The translations under genes were made by a program, and so were the position numbers. The notes under the pieces are model-generated. The model was not told the DNA's origin. It made no database searches and worked only from the letters and a program-made list of their open reading frames with translations. This document shows positions 14,941 to 23,044 of a stretch of DNA of 38,324 nucleotides, in pieces. Within the stretch, counting starts at the first letter, position 1. Each line of letters begins with the position of its first letter. Origin of the DNA: Streptomyces sp. CC53 (lineage in GTDB: Bacteria > Actinomycetota > Actinomycetes > Streptomycetales > Streptomycetaceae); assembly GCF_001865245.1 (NCBI RefSeq), contig NZ_MKXB01000047.1:1-38324 (forward strand). The letters are read 5' to 3'.

Positions 14941-16355
14941 ACCGCCTCCTCAAGCGGGTGTACGTGGGGGCGGCCGAGGGCCGAGAGGGCGGCGGACGCG
15001 GCGGTGAAGCCGCTGCGCACCGCTCCTTCCATGGTGGCGGGCCAGCCGGTGGCCGTCCACGCGCCGGCCAGGTACAGGCCGGGGGCGTGCGTATGCGCGC
15101 CGGGGCGCAGCCGCCCGACACCGGGGGCGGGAGCGAACGTCGCCGTGCGCTCCCTCGTGACGAAGAAGTCCAGGACGCGGGCGCCCCGGGTGAGCGGGAG
15201 CAGCCGTTCCAGCTCCGGCAGGTAGCGGGCGCGCAGCGCGGCCACCGGGGCGTCGATCTCGTCGCCCGCCGCCGACTGGGACAGGGCGAGGTACTGGCCG
15301 CCGCCGCGGAGGCCGGAGGCGTCGGTGCGGTCGAACACCCACTGGACGGGCGAGCCGAGGGCGGCGAAGAAGGGACGGCGCAGCACGGTCCTGTCGTACC
15401 GGACGTGGACGTTGAGGATGGGCGCGGTGCCGATCCGCAGGAGCGCGCCGGGGTCGTCGACTGCGCCTGGCGGCAGGAGGTCGTGGGCCTCTCGCTGGGG
15501 GACGGCGAGGACGACGGTGTCGGCGTCCAGGGTGTCGCCGGGCACGGCGACGGTCCAGCGGCTGCCTGCGGGGCTGACGCTGCGCGCCTTGGTGCGGGTC
15601 AGGACGCGCACGCCGCGGGCTTCGAGCGCGGCACGGGCCAGCGTGTCGTGGAGGTGGCCGAGGGGGACGCGGGCCCAGCCGAGGTCCGCGGCACCGGGGT
15701 CGGACATGAGCCCGGTCCTGAAGACCTTGGCGGCCAGACCGAGGGAGCTGTCGGCGGCGGGGGCGTTGAGGGTGGCGACGCCGACGAGGTCCCACAGGGC
15801 TTCGACGGCGCGCGGGGACTGGCCGTGCCGGGCGAGCCAGGTGGCGAAGTCGGTGCCGTCGAGCGCGGGGTCGGCGGGGTCGAGGGCCTTGAGGGCGAGG
15901 GCGGCGCGCCCGGCGCGGGCCCGGTCGGCGAGGGAGAGGTGGGGGTAGGTCGCGAGGCTGGCGGCCAGGTGCAGCGGGGTGGGGAGGGCGGCCCGGCGGA
16001 GCCGGCCGAGGCGGCGGCCCTCGGGCCGGGCGGCGTCGACGACGGGCACGTCCAGCCGGTCCTGGAGCGGGGCGAGGTCCGCGCCGCCGACCTCGTCCAG
16101 GAACCACCGGTAGGCGGTGCAGCAGCGCATGTAGACGTGTTGGCCGTTGTCGACGGTGAGCTCGCCGCGCCGGAACGAGAAGGCGAGGCCGCCGAGCCGG
16201 GGCCGCCCGTCCAGCAGGGTGACCCGTACGCCGGCGTCGGCGAGCCGGAGCGCCGCGGTGGTGCCGGCGAGGCCGCCGCCGACCACGACGGCGCTGCGGC
16301 CGCCGGTCGCGGGGCGGGGGCCGCGGTCGGTGGCGGCCGGGGGGAGGTCCGTCAC
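14937..16355 (-). CDS. hpnE: Hydroxysqualene dehydroxylase HpnE (FAD amine-oxidase family)
   Basis: This 472-aa phytoene-desaturase-like flavoenzyme reduces hydroxysqualene to squalene. The N-terminal dinucleotide fold VVVGGGLAGTTAALRLADAG (about 22-41) continues to a Glu/Asp-type turn and the GGLAFSF segment. TVDNGQHVYMRC, with the HpnE-typical GQH, follows at about 67-78. The C-terminal FAD motif GLYLAGAWTATGWPATMEGAVRSG is intact. GTG 16355 overlaps the hpnD stop by 4 nt (GTGA), and the gene overlaps the prenyl synthase by 4 nt downstream. Both overlaps imply coupled translation. Confidence 0.95.
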   Translation of the reverse strand: MTDLPPAATDRGPRPATGGRSAVVVGGGLAGTTAALRLADAGVRVTLLDGRPRLGGLAFSFRRGELTVDNGQHVYMRCCTAYRWFLDEVGGADLAPLQDRLDVPVVDAARPEGRRLGRLRRAALPTPLHLAASLATYPHLSLADRARAGRAALALKALDPADPALDGTDFATWLARHGQSPRAVEALWDLVGVATLNAPAADSSLGLAAKVFRTGLMSDPGAADLGWARVPLGHLHDTLARAALEARGVRVLTRTKARSVSPAGSRWTVAVPGDTLDADTVVLAVPQREAHDLLPPGAVDDPGALLRIGTAPILNVHVRYDRTVLRRPFFAALGSPVQWVFDRTDASGLRGGGQYLALSQSAAGDEIDAPVAALRARYLPELERLLPLTRGARVLDFFVTRERTATFAPAPGVGRLRPGAHTHAPGLYLAGAWTATGWPATMEGAVRSGFTAASAALSALGRPHVHPLEEAV

Positions 16356-17311
16356 GCGCGCCCCCTGACGGTGTGGCGGGAGATCGTGCGGGCGTCCAGG
16401 CCGGACAGTCCGCGCACGGCGACGTACGCCTTCTCGGGGCCGGGCAGGGAGACGCGGCCGCGCAGGACGGCCTGCGGGTCGCGTGCGATGCGGTCGAGGA
16501 GCCGCCGGTAGATGCCGGCCATGGCGGCGACGCAGGCGCCGCTGCGCCGGTCGAGCATCGGCAGCAGGCGGTAGCCGGCGGCGAACAGGGAGCGGGCGCG
16601 CTGCACCTCGTGCCGGACGAGGCCGGCGAAGTCGCCGCCCTCGGGCGGGGTGTCGGTGCGGAAGCCGTCTGCGCAGCCGAAGGCGGCGAGGTCCTTCGCC
16701 GGCAGGTAGCTGCGGCCGTTCCCGGCGTCCTCGCGCAGGTCGCGCAGGATGTTCGTGAGCTGCAGGGCGAGGCCGAGGGTGTCGGCGTACTCGGGGGCGC
16801 GCTCGGCGTCGGGCGCGCCGGGGGCCGTGCCGAAGACGCCGAGGGAGAGCCGGCCGATGGCGCCCGCGACGCAGCGGCAGTACTCCCGCAGGTCGTCCCA
16901 GGTCTCGTAGGTGCGGCCGCGGACGTCCATGAGGACGCCGTCGATGAGTTCGTCGAGTCCTTCGAGGGGCAGCGGGAAGCGGCGGGCGGCGTCGGCGAGG
17001 GCGACGGCGACCGGGTCGGTGTCGTCGTCGGCCACGGCGCCCCGGCGGACCCGGTCGAGCAGCTCCCGGGTGTCTTCGAGGCGGCTGTGCTTGGCGTCGG
17101 GGCCGAGACCGCCGTCGCCGATGTCGTCGACACGCCGGGAGAAGGCGTAGAGGGCGGACATGGCCTGCCGCTTCTCGGCGGGCAGCAGGCGGATGCCGTA
17201 CGCGAAGTTGCGGGCCTGCGTGGCGGTCACGGCCTCGCAGTAGGTGTAGGCGGCCTGCACCTGGGCGGGCATGCGGGTGGTCCGGGTCGGCGTCTGCACG
17301 TGCCCGCTCAC
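16352..17311 (-). CDS. hpnD: Presqualene diphosphate synthase HpnD
   Basis: This 319-aa trans-prenyltransferase of the squalene/phytoene synthase family condenses two FPP molecules head to head to presqualene diphosphate. The two Asp motifs are RVDDIGD (D62, D63, D66) and NILRDLREDAGNGRSYLP (D191, D195). The latter, with NGRSYLP, is typical of HpnD. GTG 17311 overlaps hpnC by 4 nt and the stop overlaps hpnE by 4 nt. Length and motif spacing are normal for the family. Confidence 0.95.
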   Translation of the reverse strand: MSGHVQTPTRTTRMPAQVQAAYTYCEAVTATQARNFAYGIRLLPAEKRQAMSALYAFSRRVDDIGDGGLGPDAKHSRLEDTRELLDRVRRGAVADDDTDPVAVALADAARRFPLPLEGLDELIDGVLMDVRGRTYETWDDLREYCRCVAGAIGRLSLGVFGTAPGAPDAERAPEYADTLGLALQLTNILRDLREDAGNGRSYLPAKDLAAFGCADGFRTDTPPEGGDFAGLVRHEVQRARSLFAAGYRLLPMLDRRSGACVAAMAGIYRRLLDRIARDPQAVLRGRVSLPGPEKAYVAVRGLSGLDARTISRHTVRGRA

Positions 17312-18225
17312 CCCTCTCTACGCGTGGTTCGCAGCACCGCCGCCAGTCGGCGGAGCAGTTGGGGCCGGCTGGCCCTGGGGGGTCCCGGCAGGACGTCGTA
17401 GCGGGCGGCGGCGACGGCGTCGAGGGCGGCGTGGCCCCCGGCGGTGAATCCGGCGAGGAGCAGCCGGAGCCTGCCGTGGACGCTGCCGACGAGGGGGCCG
17501 CCCTCGTCCAGCAGGCGGCGGGCGCGGTCGGCCTGGTAGGCGATGAGGGCGCGCGTCGACGCGCCGGCGGTCGGGAGGGCCAGGTCGGCCTCCGTGACGT
17601 GGAACCGGTCGAGGTCCTCGGCGGGGAGGTAGACGCGGTCGCGACGGAGGTCCTCGGCGACGTCCTGGAGGTGCTCGACGATCTGCAGGGCGGTGCAGAC
17701 GGCGTCGGAGCGGCGGACGCGCTCGGGGGTCGTGGTGCCGGTGATGCCGAGGACGAGCCGGCCGACGGGGTTGGCGGACAGCGCGCAGTAGTCGGTGAGT
17801 TCGGCGTAGGTGCCGTACCGGCTGACGCGCTGGTCCTGCCGGTTGGCCTCGATCAGGGCGAGGAACGGCTCGGGGCCGAGGCCGTGGCGGCGGACGGTCC
17901 CGGTGAGCCGGCGCAGCAGCGGGTGGCCGGGGCTGCCGCCGTCGAAGACGCGGCGCAGGTCGGCTTCGAAGGCGTCCAGGAGGGTGAGCGGGTCGGCGTC
18001 GGGGCCGGCGCCGAGGAGCCGGGCGTCGTGGCCGCCGGGGGCGAGGTCGCTGTCACCGATGTCGTCCACGAGCCGGGCGAAGCCGTAGACCGCCATGAGG
18101 TCGCCGCGCCAGGCGCGGGGCAGGAAGAAGGGGGCCACGGGGAAGTTCTCGTCCGCGGCCTTGTCGAGGGTGGCGAGGGGGGCGTGCGCCGAGCCGTCGG
18201 GGCGCGCCTGCCGGACACCCGTCAC
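17308..18225 (-). CDS. hpnC: Hydroxysqualene synthase HpnC
   Basis: This 305-aa squalene-synthase-family enzyme converts presqualene diphosphate to hydroxysqualene. Its motifs are RLVDDIGD (D54, D55, D58) and EHLQDVAEDLRRDRVYLP (D188, D192). The ENFPVAPFFLP segment near residues 26-36 is characteristic of HpnC and separates it from HpnD. The start is GTG 18225, which overlaps the stop of a 20-codon upstream reading frame by 4 nt. No clear Shine-Dalgarno precedes it, so initiation may depend on that upstream frame. It is the first enzyme gene of the hopanoid operon. Confidence 0.93.
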   Translation of the reverse strand: MTGVRQARPDGSAHAPLATLDKAADENFPVAPFFLPRAWRGDLMAVYGFARLVDDIGDSDLAPGGHDARLLGAGPDADPLTLLDAFEADLRRVFDGGSPGHPLLRRLTGTVRRHGLGPEPFLALIEANRQDQRVSRYGTYAELTDYCALSANPVGRLVLGITGTTTPERVRRSDAVCTALQIVEHLQDVAEDLRRDRVYLPAEDLDRFHVTEADLALPTAGASTRALIAYQADRARRLLDEGGPLVGSVHGRLRLLLAGFTAGGHAALDAVAAARYDVLPGPPRASRPQLLRRLAAVLRTTRREG

Positions 18226-18284
18226 TGCCGGCTGCCCGGAGCGGGGACGGCGGGACCCTCGGTGATGTGGAGATCTTCCGTCAT
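18222..18284 (-). CDS. 20-aa upstream reading frame coupled to hpnC
   Basis: An ATG at 18284 opens a 20-codon frame (MTEDLHITEGPAVPAPGSRQ) whose TGA overlaps the hpnC GTG start as GTGA, the same junction used between the later genes. Codon third positions are mixed and the ribosome site is weak (GGGAG about 11 nt upstream). It may be a leader peptide that delivers ribosomes to hpnC, or the old N-terminus of hpnC displaced by a frameshift. Confidence 0.4.
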   Translation of the reverse strand: MTEDLHITEGPAVPAPGSRQ

Positions 18285-18490
18285 GGCCGTCACGTCTCCC
18301 GTTCTACACTGCTGACCCAATACAACCCATTTCGGACACGCCGCCGGACTTGTGGCGCCATGCCCCTGGTTGGCCTGAAACATAACCGGTCCAGCTTACG
18401 GCGCTCCCCGCGCGGGAGGCCGACCGGTACTCCATGCGGAGGCCCCCGGGGCGCTGCCGCCCCGGCCCGTGGCGCGTGCCGCCGCCACGG
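18285..18490 (-). promoter_or_regulatory. Presumed promoter region of the hopanoid operon
   Basis: This is the only stretch before hpnC long enough to carry its promoter. It is less GC-rich between about 18300 and 18390 than its surroundings, as promoter DNA often is. I could not find a -35/-10 pair with proper spacing; TAGAAC near 18314 is a possible -10 but lacks a good partner. No gene is seen. Confidence 0.35.
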
Positions 18491-18517
18491 GGCGCGGGCC
18501 CGGTCGGGGCCCGCGCC
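18491..18517 (-). terminator. Terminator after the ABC exporter operon
   Basis: A perfect 11-bp inverted repeat, GGCGCGGGCCC-GGTCG-GGGCCCGCGCC, lies 18 nt beyond the ABC ATPase stop. It separates the seven-gene operon from the hopanoid operon. Confidence 0.75.
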
Positions 18518-18534
18518 GTGCGGCGGCGGACCCG

Positions 18535-19335
18535 CTACTTGCCGGTCTCCTTCTCGTACGCCTTGAGGACCTCGTCGGTCGGGCCGTCCATGAGGAGCTC
18601 GCCCTTCTCCAGCCACAGGACGCGGTCGCACGTGTCGCGGATCGACTTGTTGCTGTGGCTGACGAGGAACACCGTGCCGGCTTCCTTGCGCAGCTCCCGG
18701 ATCCGCTGCTCGGAGCGGATCTGGAACTTGCGGTCGCCCGTGGCCAGCGCCTCGTCGATCATCAGGACGTCGTGCTGCTTGGCGGCGGCGATGGCGAAGC
18801 GCAGCCGGGCACCCATGCCGGAGGAGTAGGTCCGCATCGGCAGGGTGATGAAGTCGCCCTTCTCGTTGATGCCGGAGAAGTCGACGATGTCCTGGTAGCG
18901 CGCCTTGATCTCCTCGCGGGACATGCCCATGGCGAGTCCGCCGAGGATGACGTTGCGCTCCCCCGTCAGGTCGCCCATCAGGGCGGCGTTGACCCCGAGG
19001 AGGGAGGGCTGACCGTCGGTGTAGACCCGGCCGCGCTCACAGGGCAGCAGACCGGCGATGGCCCGCAGCAGCGTCGACTTGCCGGAGCCGTTGGTGCCGA
19101 TGAGGCCGATGGCCTCGCCGCGGTACGCGACGAAGGACACGCCGCGCACGGCGTGCACCTCCCGCATGCCGCGGTTGCCCTTGTCGCGGCGCAGTATGCG
19201 GTTGAGGGCCGCGGTGGCGCTGCCCCTGCCCCCGGAGCCGCCGCCGTTGACGCGGTACACGATGTGCACGTCGTCGGCGATGACGGTGGGCACGCGCGCC
19301 TCGGCCAGTCCTGCCCTGTTGGTCTCGTCAGCCAC
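18535..19335 (-). CDS. ABC transporter ATP-binding protein (Wzt/TagH type)
   Basis: This 266-aa nucleotide-binding subunit belongs to an ABC-2 polysaccharide/teichoic-acid-type exporter. Walker A is at 80-88 (GTNGSGKST), signature SSGMG at 171-175, Walker B VLMIDEA at 190-196, and the switch His lies in VSHS. The REVHAVRGVSFVAYRGEAIG beginning and YSSGMGARLRFAIA signature are typical of the Wzt/TagH/KpsT group. An N-terminal Gly-rich insert (GGGSGGRG) lies near residues 31-38. There is no extra C-terminal carbohydrate-binding domain. GTG 19335 overlaps the permease by 8 nt. It is the last gene of its operon and is followed by a strong hairpin. Confidence 0.93.
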   Translation of the reverse strand: MADETNRAGLAEARVPTVIADDVHIVYRVNGGGSGGRGSATAALNRILRRDKGNRGMREVHAVRGVSFVAYRGEAIGLIGTNGSGKSTLLRAIAGLLPCERGRVYTDGQPSLLGVNAALMGDLTGERNVILGGLAMGMSREEIKARYQDIVDFSGINEKGDFITLPMRTYSSGMGARLRFAIAAAKQHDVLMIDEALATGDRKFQIRSEQRIRELRKEAGTVFLVSHSNKSIRDTCDRVLWLEKGELLMDGPTDEVLKAYEKETGK

Positions 19336-20254
19336 GGCCGTACCGCTCCTCAGCCTTCCAGAAGAACACGAAGCCGGCGACACCGATGCCGACCGCCCAC
19401 AGCAGTCCGGCGAGCCAGACGTGCGGGGGAAGGTTGGCGGACGTGTAGCCGTCGATCAGCGCGAACCGCACAAGGTCCATGTAGATCGCCGCGGGGTTGT
19501 AGCTCAGCACGTCGGCGATCCACGCCGGCTTGCCCTCCAGCATGATGCGGATGGAGAACATCACGCCCGACGCGTACATCCACGTCCGCATGATGAACGG
19601 CATGAGCTGCGCCAGGTCCGGGGTCTTCGCGCCGAGCCGCGCCATCACCAGCGCGAGGCCCGTGTTGAACACGAACTGGAGGGCCAGCGCCGGCAGGACG
19701 AGCAGCCAGCTCGGCGAGGGGTAGCTGCCGAACGCCACCACGATCACGAAGAGCACGATCATGGAGTACAGCAGCTGCTGGAGCTGCTGGAGGGCCAGCG
19801 AGACGGGCAGCGCGGCCCGCGGGAAGTGCAGCGCGCGGACCAGCCCGAGGTTGCCGGAGATCGACCGCACACCCGACATGACCGAGGTCTGCGTGAACAT
19901 GAAGACGAAGACGCCGGTCACCAGGAACGGGACGTACACGTCCTGCCCCATGCCGCGGTCCGCGCCCAGGATGAGACCGAAGATGAGGTAGTAGACGACC
20001 GCGTTCAGCAGCGGCGTCGCGACCTGCCACAGCTGGCCCAGCTTGGCCTGGCTGTACTGGGCGGTGAGCTTGGCCCGGGAGAAGGTGAGGATGAAGTGGC
20101 GCCGTCCCCACAGCTGGCGCACGTACTCCAGCAGTCCGGGCCGGGCACCGCTCACCGTCAGCCCGTACTTGGCGGCCAGCTCGGCCGGGGTGAGCCCGTC
20201 GTCGGGAGAGGGCGGGGCGACGGTGACCGCGCGGTCGTGGGTTGTCTCACTCAC
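19328..20254 (-). CDS. ABC-2 transporter permease (Wzm/TagG type)
   Basis: This 308-aa inner-membrane permease has about six transmembrane helices, starting near residue 83 (VATPLLNAVVYYLIFGLIL). The preceding amphipathic segment, RRHFILTFSRAKLTAQYSQ then AKLGQLWQVATP, is the signature interface helix of Wzm/TagG exporters. It pairs with the ATPase gene it overlaps downstream. Such pairs flip lipid-linked glycans or teichoic-acid-type polymers across the membrane. GTG 20254 is the first plausible start; the ribosome site is poor. It follows the GT2 gene by 62 nt. Confidence 0.93.
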   Translation of the reverse strand: MSETTHDRAVTVAPPSPDDGLTPAELAAKYGLTVSGARPGLLEYVRQLWGRRHFILTFSRAKLTAQYSQAKLGQLWQVATPLLNAVVYYLIFGLILGADRGMGQDVYVPFLVTGVFVFMFTQTSVMSGVRSISGNLGLVRALHFPRAALPVSLALQQLQQLLYSMIVLFVIVVAFGSYPSPSWLLVLPALALQFVFNTGLALVMARLGAKTPDLAQLMPFIMRTWMYASGVMFSIRIMLEGKPAWIADVLSYNPAAIYMDLVRFALIDGYTSANLPPHVWLAGLLWAVGIGVAGFVFFWKAEERYGRG

Positions 20255-20316
20255 AGGTCGAAACTTTCGTGTTCACCGATGCGGGGGCGGGGGCGTTGCT
20301 CTCGGGGCCGAGCTTG

Positions 20317-21210
20317 TCAGATGACGGGGGGACGGCCCAGTCTCGTCAGCCGCCACACCGTACGCCAACTCATGGGCCTGCGCGGCCCGCAAGGAGTGGT
20401 CCAGCCCTCCCTGAAGCCGCCGAACCACGCCTTCAGGCCCTCCGACGACGGCCGGCGCACGAGGGTGAGCAGCAGCCACACCCCGAGGTACAGCGGAACC
20501 AGCGGGGCCGGCAGGTTGCGGCGCGCCAGCCACACCCGGTTCCTGGCGATCATCCGGTGGTAGACGGCGTGCCGGGAGGGCGGGGTGGTGGGGTGGTGCA
20601 GCACCATGTCGGCGCGGTAGTCGATCAGCCAGCCCGCGTCCAGCGCGCGCCAGGCCAGGTCGGTCTCCTCGTGCGCGTAGAAGAACTCCCCCGGCAGCGG
20701 CCCCACCTGCCGGAAGACCTCCGTGCGGACGGCGTTGGCACCGCCGAGGAACGTCGTCACGCGGGAGGATCGCATCGGGTCGGAGGCCCGCAGCCGGGGC
20801 ACGTGGCGGCGCTGGGTGGCGCCGGTCTCCGGGTCGGCGATGCGGAAGCTGACGATGCCGAGCCGCGGGTCCGCCTCGAAGGCCCGGCGCACCCGCTCGG
20901 CGGTGTCCTTGTCGGGCAGCAGGCCGTCGTCGTCGAGGAACAGCAGCACGTCGACCTCGCGCCCGTTCGGGCCGAACGCCTCGATGCCGACGTTGCGGCC
21001 GCCGGGGATGCCCAGGTTCTCGGGCAGGTCGACGGTGCGGACGCCCTCGGGGACGCCGGTGACGGGTGCGCCGTTGCCGACCACGACGACCTCGATCGGA
21101 TCGCCGTCCTGGGCGGAGACGGAGTCGATGAGGGCGCGCAGGTCGTCGGGGCGGTTGCCCATGGTGATGATGACGGCGCCCAGTCTCAGGGGTTTCACGG
21201 GGGTGCTCAC
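20317..21210 (-). CDS. Family 2 glycosyltransferase
   Basis: This 297-aa GT-A fold glycosyltransferase has the N-terminal nucleotide-binding strand AVIITMGNRPDDLRALIDSV, a DxD-type metal motif LFLDDDG (D93-D95), NLGIPGGRNVGI before it, and the acceptor/catalytic HEETDLAWRA segment. It ends in a single amphipathic or membrane-proximal stretch (LYLGVWLLLTLVRR). The similarity is to rhamnosyl/galactofuranosyl-type GT2 enzymes, but the sugar cannot be assigned. Starts at GTG 21210 and GTG 21198 are both possible; the latter has GAGGTGAG 7 nt upstream. It sits between the second CDP-alcohol transferase and the exporter and probably decorates or extends the exported molecule. Confidence 0.9.
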   Translation of the reverse strand: MSTPVKPLRLGAVIITMGNRPDDLRALIDSVSAQDGDPIEVVVVGNGAPVTGVPEGVRTVDLPENLGIPGGRNVGIEAFGPNGREVDVLLFLDDDGLLPDKDTAERVRRAFEADPRLGIVSFRIADPETGATQRRHVPRLRASDPMRSSRVTTFLGGANAVRTEVFRQVGPLPGEFFYAHEETDLAWRALDAGWLIDYRADMVLHHPTTPPSRHAVYHRMIARNRVWLARRNLPAPLVPLYLGVWLLLTLVRRPSSEGLKAWFGGFREGWTTPCGPRRPMSWRTVWRLTRLGRPPVI

Positions 21211-21225
21211 CTCAGGTCGGCCGGG

Positions 21226-22005
21226 TTACCGGAGCCTGCTGGACGCCAGGACGGACACCAGGTGCAGCAGGGTCTGGAGGAGCGCGATCCCGGCGAGGAC
21301 CGCGACCCCGAGGCGGGTGGCGAACAGGTCACCGCGGACCTGGTCGACGACCGCCAGCAGCAGGATGAGCAGCGACGCCTCGATGCCCAGGATCAGCCGG
21401 TGGAACTTCAGTGCGGCGGCGGCCCTGCGGGCCAGGGCCATGCCGGACGAGCGCGGCTCGGACGCGGACTCCTTGACCGGCGGCAGCCCGCCCTGGTGCC
21501 GGGCGACGCCGACGAGGTCGGTCTCCGCCTTGATCAGGATCGCGCCGAGGGCGGCGAGGGTGCCGAGGAACGCCCACAGCCAGTCGATCCGGCCGCCCCC
21601 CCAGAGGTCCGCGGCCCGCAGGCCGAAGCCGACGAGCACAGCCGCGTCGCACAGATAGGCGCCGACGCGGTCCAGGTACACCCCGCCGAGCGAGAACTGC
21701 TTCTTCCAGCGGGCCACCTCCCCGTCGACGCAGTCGAGCAGCAGGTACAGCTGGACCATGAGCACGCCGAGCAGGGCGCCCGGGATGCCCGGGACCAGCA
21801 GCGCCGGGGCGGCGAGGACGCCGGCGACGGTCATCACGTACGTGAGCTGGTTCGGGGTGACGCGGGTGCCGACCAGGAGGCGGGTGACGCGCAGCGAGAC
21901 CTCGCGCATGTAGAGGCGGCCGCCCCAGTGCTCGCCGCTGCGCCGGTCCTTCACCCCGGCGGGGTGGACGACCGGGCGGAGTTCAGCAATGGATGGTCTT
22001 GGCAT
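21226..22005 (-). CDS. CDP-alcohol phosphatidyltransferase, atypical active site
   Basis: This 259-aa integral membrane enzyme of the CDP-alcohol phosphotransferase family transfers a phospho-alcohol from a CDP donor. The motif starts correctly as D91xxD94G95xxA98R99 (LLDCVDGEVARW), continues with G108 and D112 (GGVYLD), but the last Asp expected at position 116 is Ala (DRVGAY). ATG 22005 overlaps the end of the dehydrogenase gene by 23 nt. A longer in-frame reading has no membrane or family features and is rejected. It has about five to six hydrophobic segments. The donor may be the CDP-alcohol made by the upstream enzymes. Activity or altered chemistry is uncertain because of the missing Asp. 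Confidence 0.88.
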   Translation of the reverse strand: MPRPSIAELRPVVHPAGVKDRRSGEHWGGRLYMREVSLRVTRLLVGTRVTPNQLTYVMTVAGVLAAPALLVPGIPGALLGVLMVQLYLLLDCVDGEVARWKKQFSLGGVYLDRVGAYLCDAAVLVGFGLRAADLWGGGRIDWLWAFLGTLAALGAILIKAETDLVGVARHQGGLPPVKESASEPRSSGMALARRAAAALKFHRLILGIEASLLILLLAVVDQVRGDLFATRLGVAVLAGIALLQTLLHLVSVLASSRLR

Positions 22006-23044
22006 AGTCGGCGTACGCGTCCCTGATCTGATCGGCGGACAGGTCGAGGTGTTCGAGGATCGTGAAGCGCCCGGGGCGGGTCTGCGGCGCGTACGCCACG
22101 GTCGCGGCGAACTCGTCCGCGGTGAACCCGATCTCCTCGGGCAGCACCGGCAGGCCGTGGCGGCGCAGCACCTCCGCGAAGAGGCCGGCCTCCTCGCGGG
22201 CACCGCGCAGGTGCATGGCGAAGGCGGCGCCGAGGCCGCACTGCTCGCCGTGGAGGGCGCGGCGCCGCGGGTGGAGCAGGTCGAAGGCGTGGCTGATCTC
22301 GTGGCAGGCGCCGGAGGACGGGCGGCTGTCGCCGCTGATCGACATGGCGATGCCGCTCAGGACGAGGGCCTCGGCGAGGACGGTGAGGAACTCGTCGTCG
22401 CCGACGCCGCCGGGGTGGCGCAGCACGGACTCGCCCGCGGTGCGCGCCATGGCGGCGGCCAGGCCGTCGACGTGCTCGCCGTTGACCCGGTGGGCCAGCT
22501 CCCAGTCGGCGAGGGCCGACAGGTTCGAGACGGCTTCGCCGATGCCGGAGCGGACGAACCGCACGGGGGCGTCCCGGATCACGTCCAGGTCGATGACCAT
22601 GGCGATCGGCGAGGGCACCCCGTAGGAACCGCGGCCGTTGTCGTTGTCGAGCGTGGAGATCGGGGAACAGACGCCGTCGTGGGAGAGGTTCGTCGCGACG
22701 GCGACCATGGGCAGGCCGATGCGCGCCGCGGCGTACTTCGCCACGTCGATGATCTTGCCGCCGCCGAGGCCGACGACCGCGTCGTACCGCTTGCCGCGGA
22801 TGGCGTCGGCGAGGCGTACGGCGGAGTCGATCGTGCCGTCGTCGACGGTGTACCAGTCGGCGTCGGGCAGCAGCGGCGCCAGCTTGCCGCGCAGGGCGCG
22901 TCCGGAGCCGTTGCTGATCGCCATCGCGAGTCGGCCGGACGCGGAGATCCGCTGGTCGGCGAGGAGACCGGCCAGCCGGTCCGTCGCCCCCCGGCTGATG
23001 TCGACGACGACCGGCGAGGGGATCAGCCGGGTCAGTACAGGCAC
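21983..23044 (-). CDS. Glycerol-1-phosphate-dehydrogenase-like iron-containing dehydrogenase
   Basis: This 353-aa metal-dependent NAD(P)H dehydrogenase of the EgsA/AraM branch reduces, in characterised relatives, dihydroxyacetone phosphate to sn-glycerol 1-phosphate. The nucleotide motif GLGGGKIIDVAKY (G94-D100), NLSHDGVCSP (about 119-128), SGACHEISHAF (H248, H252) and HGEQCGLG (H266) match the family. At the first metal-ligand position, where relatives have GxGD, this protein has GIGE (E170). GTG 23044 overlaps the nucleotidyltransferase by 13 nt. The genomic partner set (CTP transferase, CDP-alcohol transferases) supports production of a phospho-alcohol precursor. G1P itself is inferred, not shown. 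Confidence 0.85.
   Translation of the reverse strand: MPVLTRLIPSPVVVDISRGATDRLAGLLADQRISASGRLAMAISNGSGRALRGKLAPLLPDADWYTVDDGTIDSAVRLADAIRGKRYDAVVGLGGGKIIDVAKYAAARIGLPMVAVATNLSHDGVCSPISTLDNDNGRGSYGVPSPIAMVIDLDVIRDAPVRFVRSGIGEAVSNLSALADWELAHRVNGEHVDGLAAAMARTAGESVLRHPGGVGDDEFLTVLAEALVLSGIAMSISGDSRPSSGACHEISHAFDLLHPRRRALHGEQCGLGAAFAMHLRGAREEAGLFAEVLRRHGLPVLPEEIGFTADEFAATVAYAPQTRPGRFTILEHLDLSADQIRDAYADYAKTIHC

Noticed and set aside
22006..22203. N-terminal extension of the second CDP-alcohol transferase
   Set aside because: The extra 66 residues are an Arg/Ser/Pro-rich shadow of the overlapping dehydrogenase gene; ATG 22005 starts the family-like sequence.
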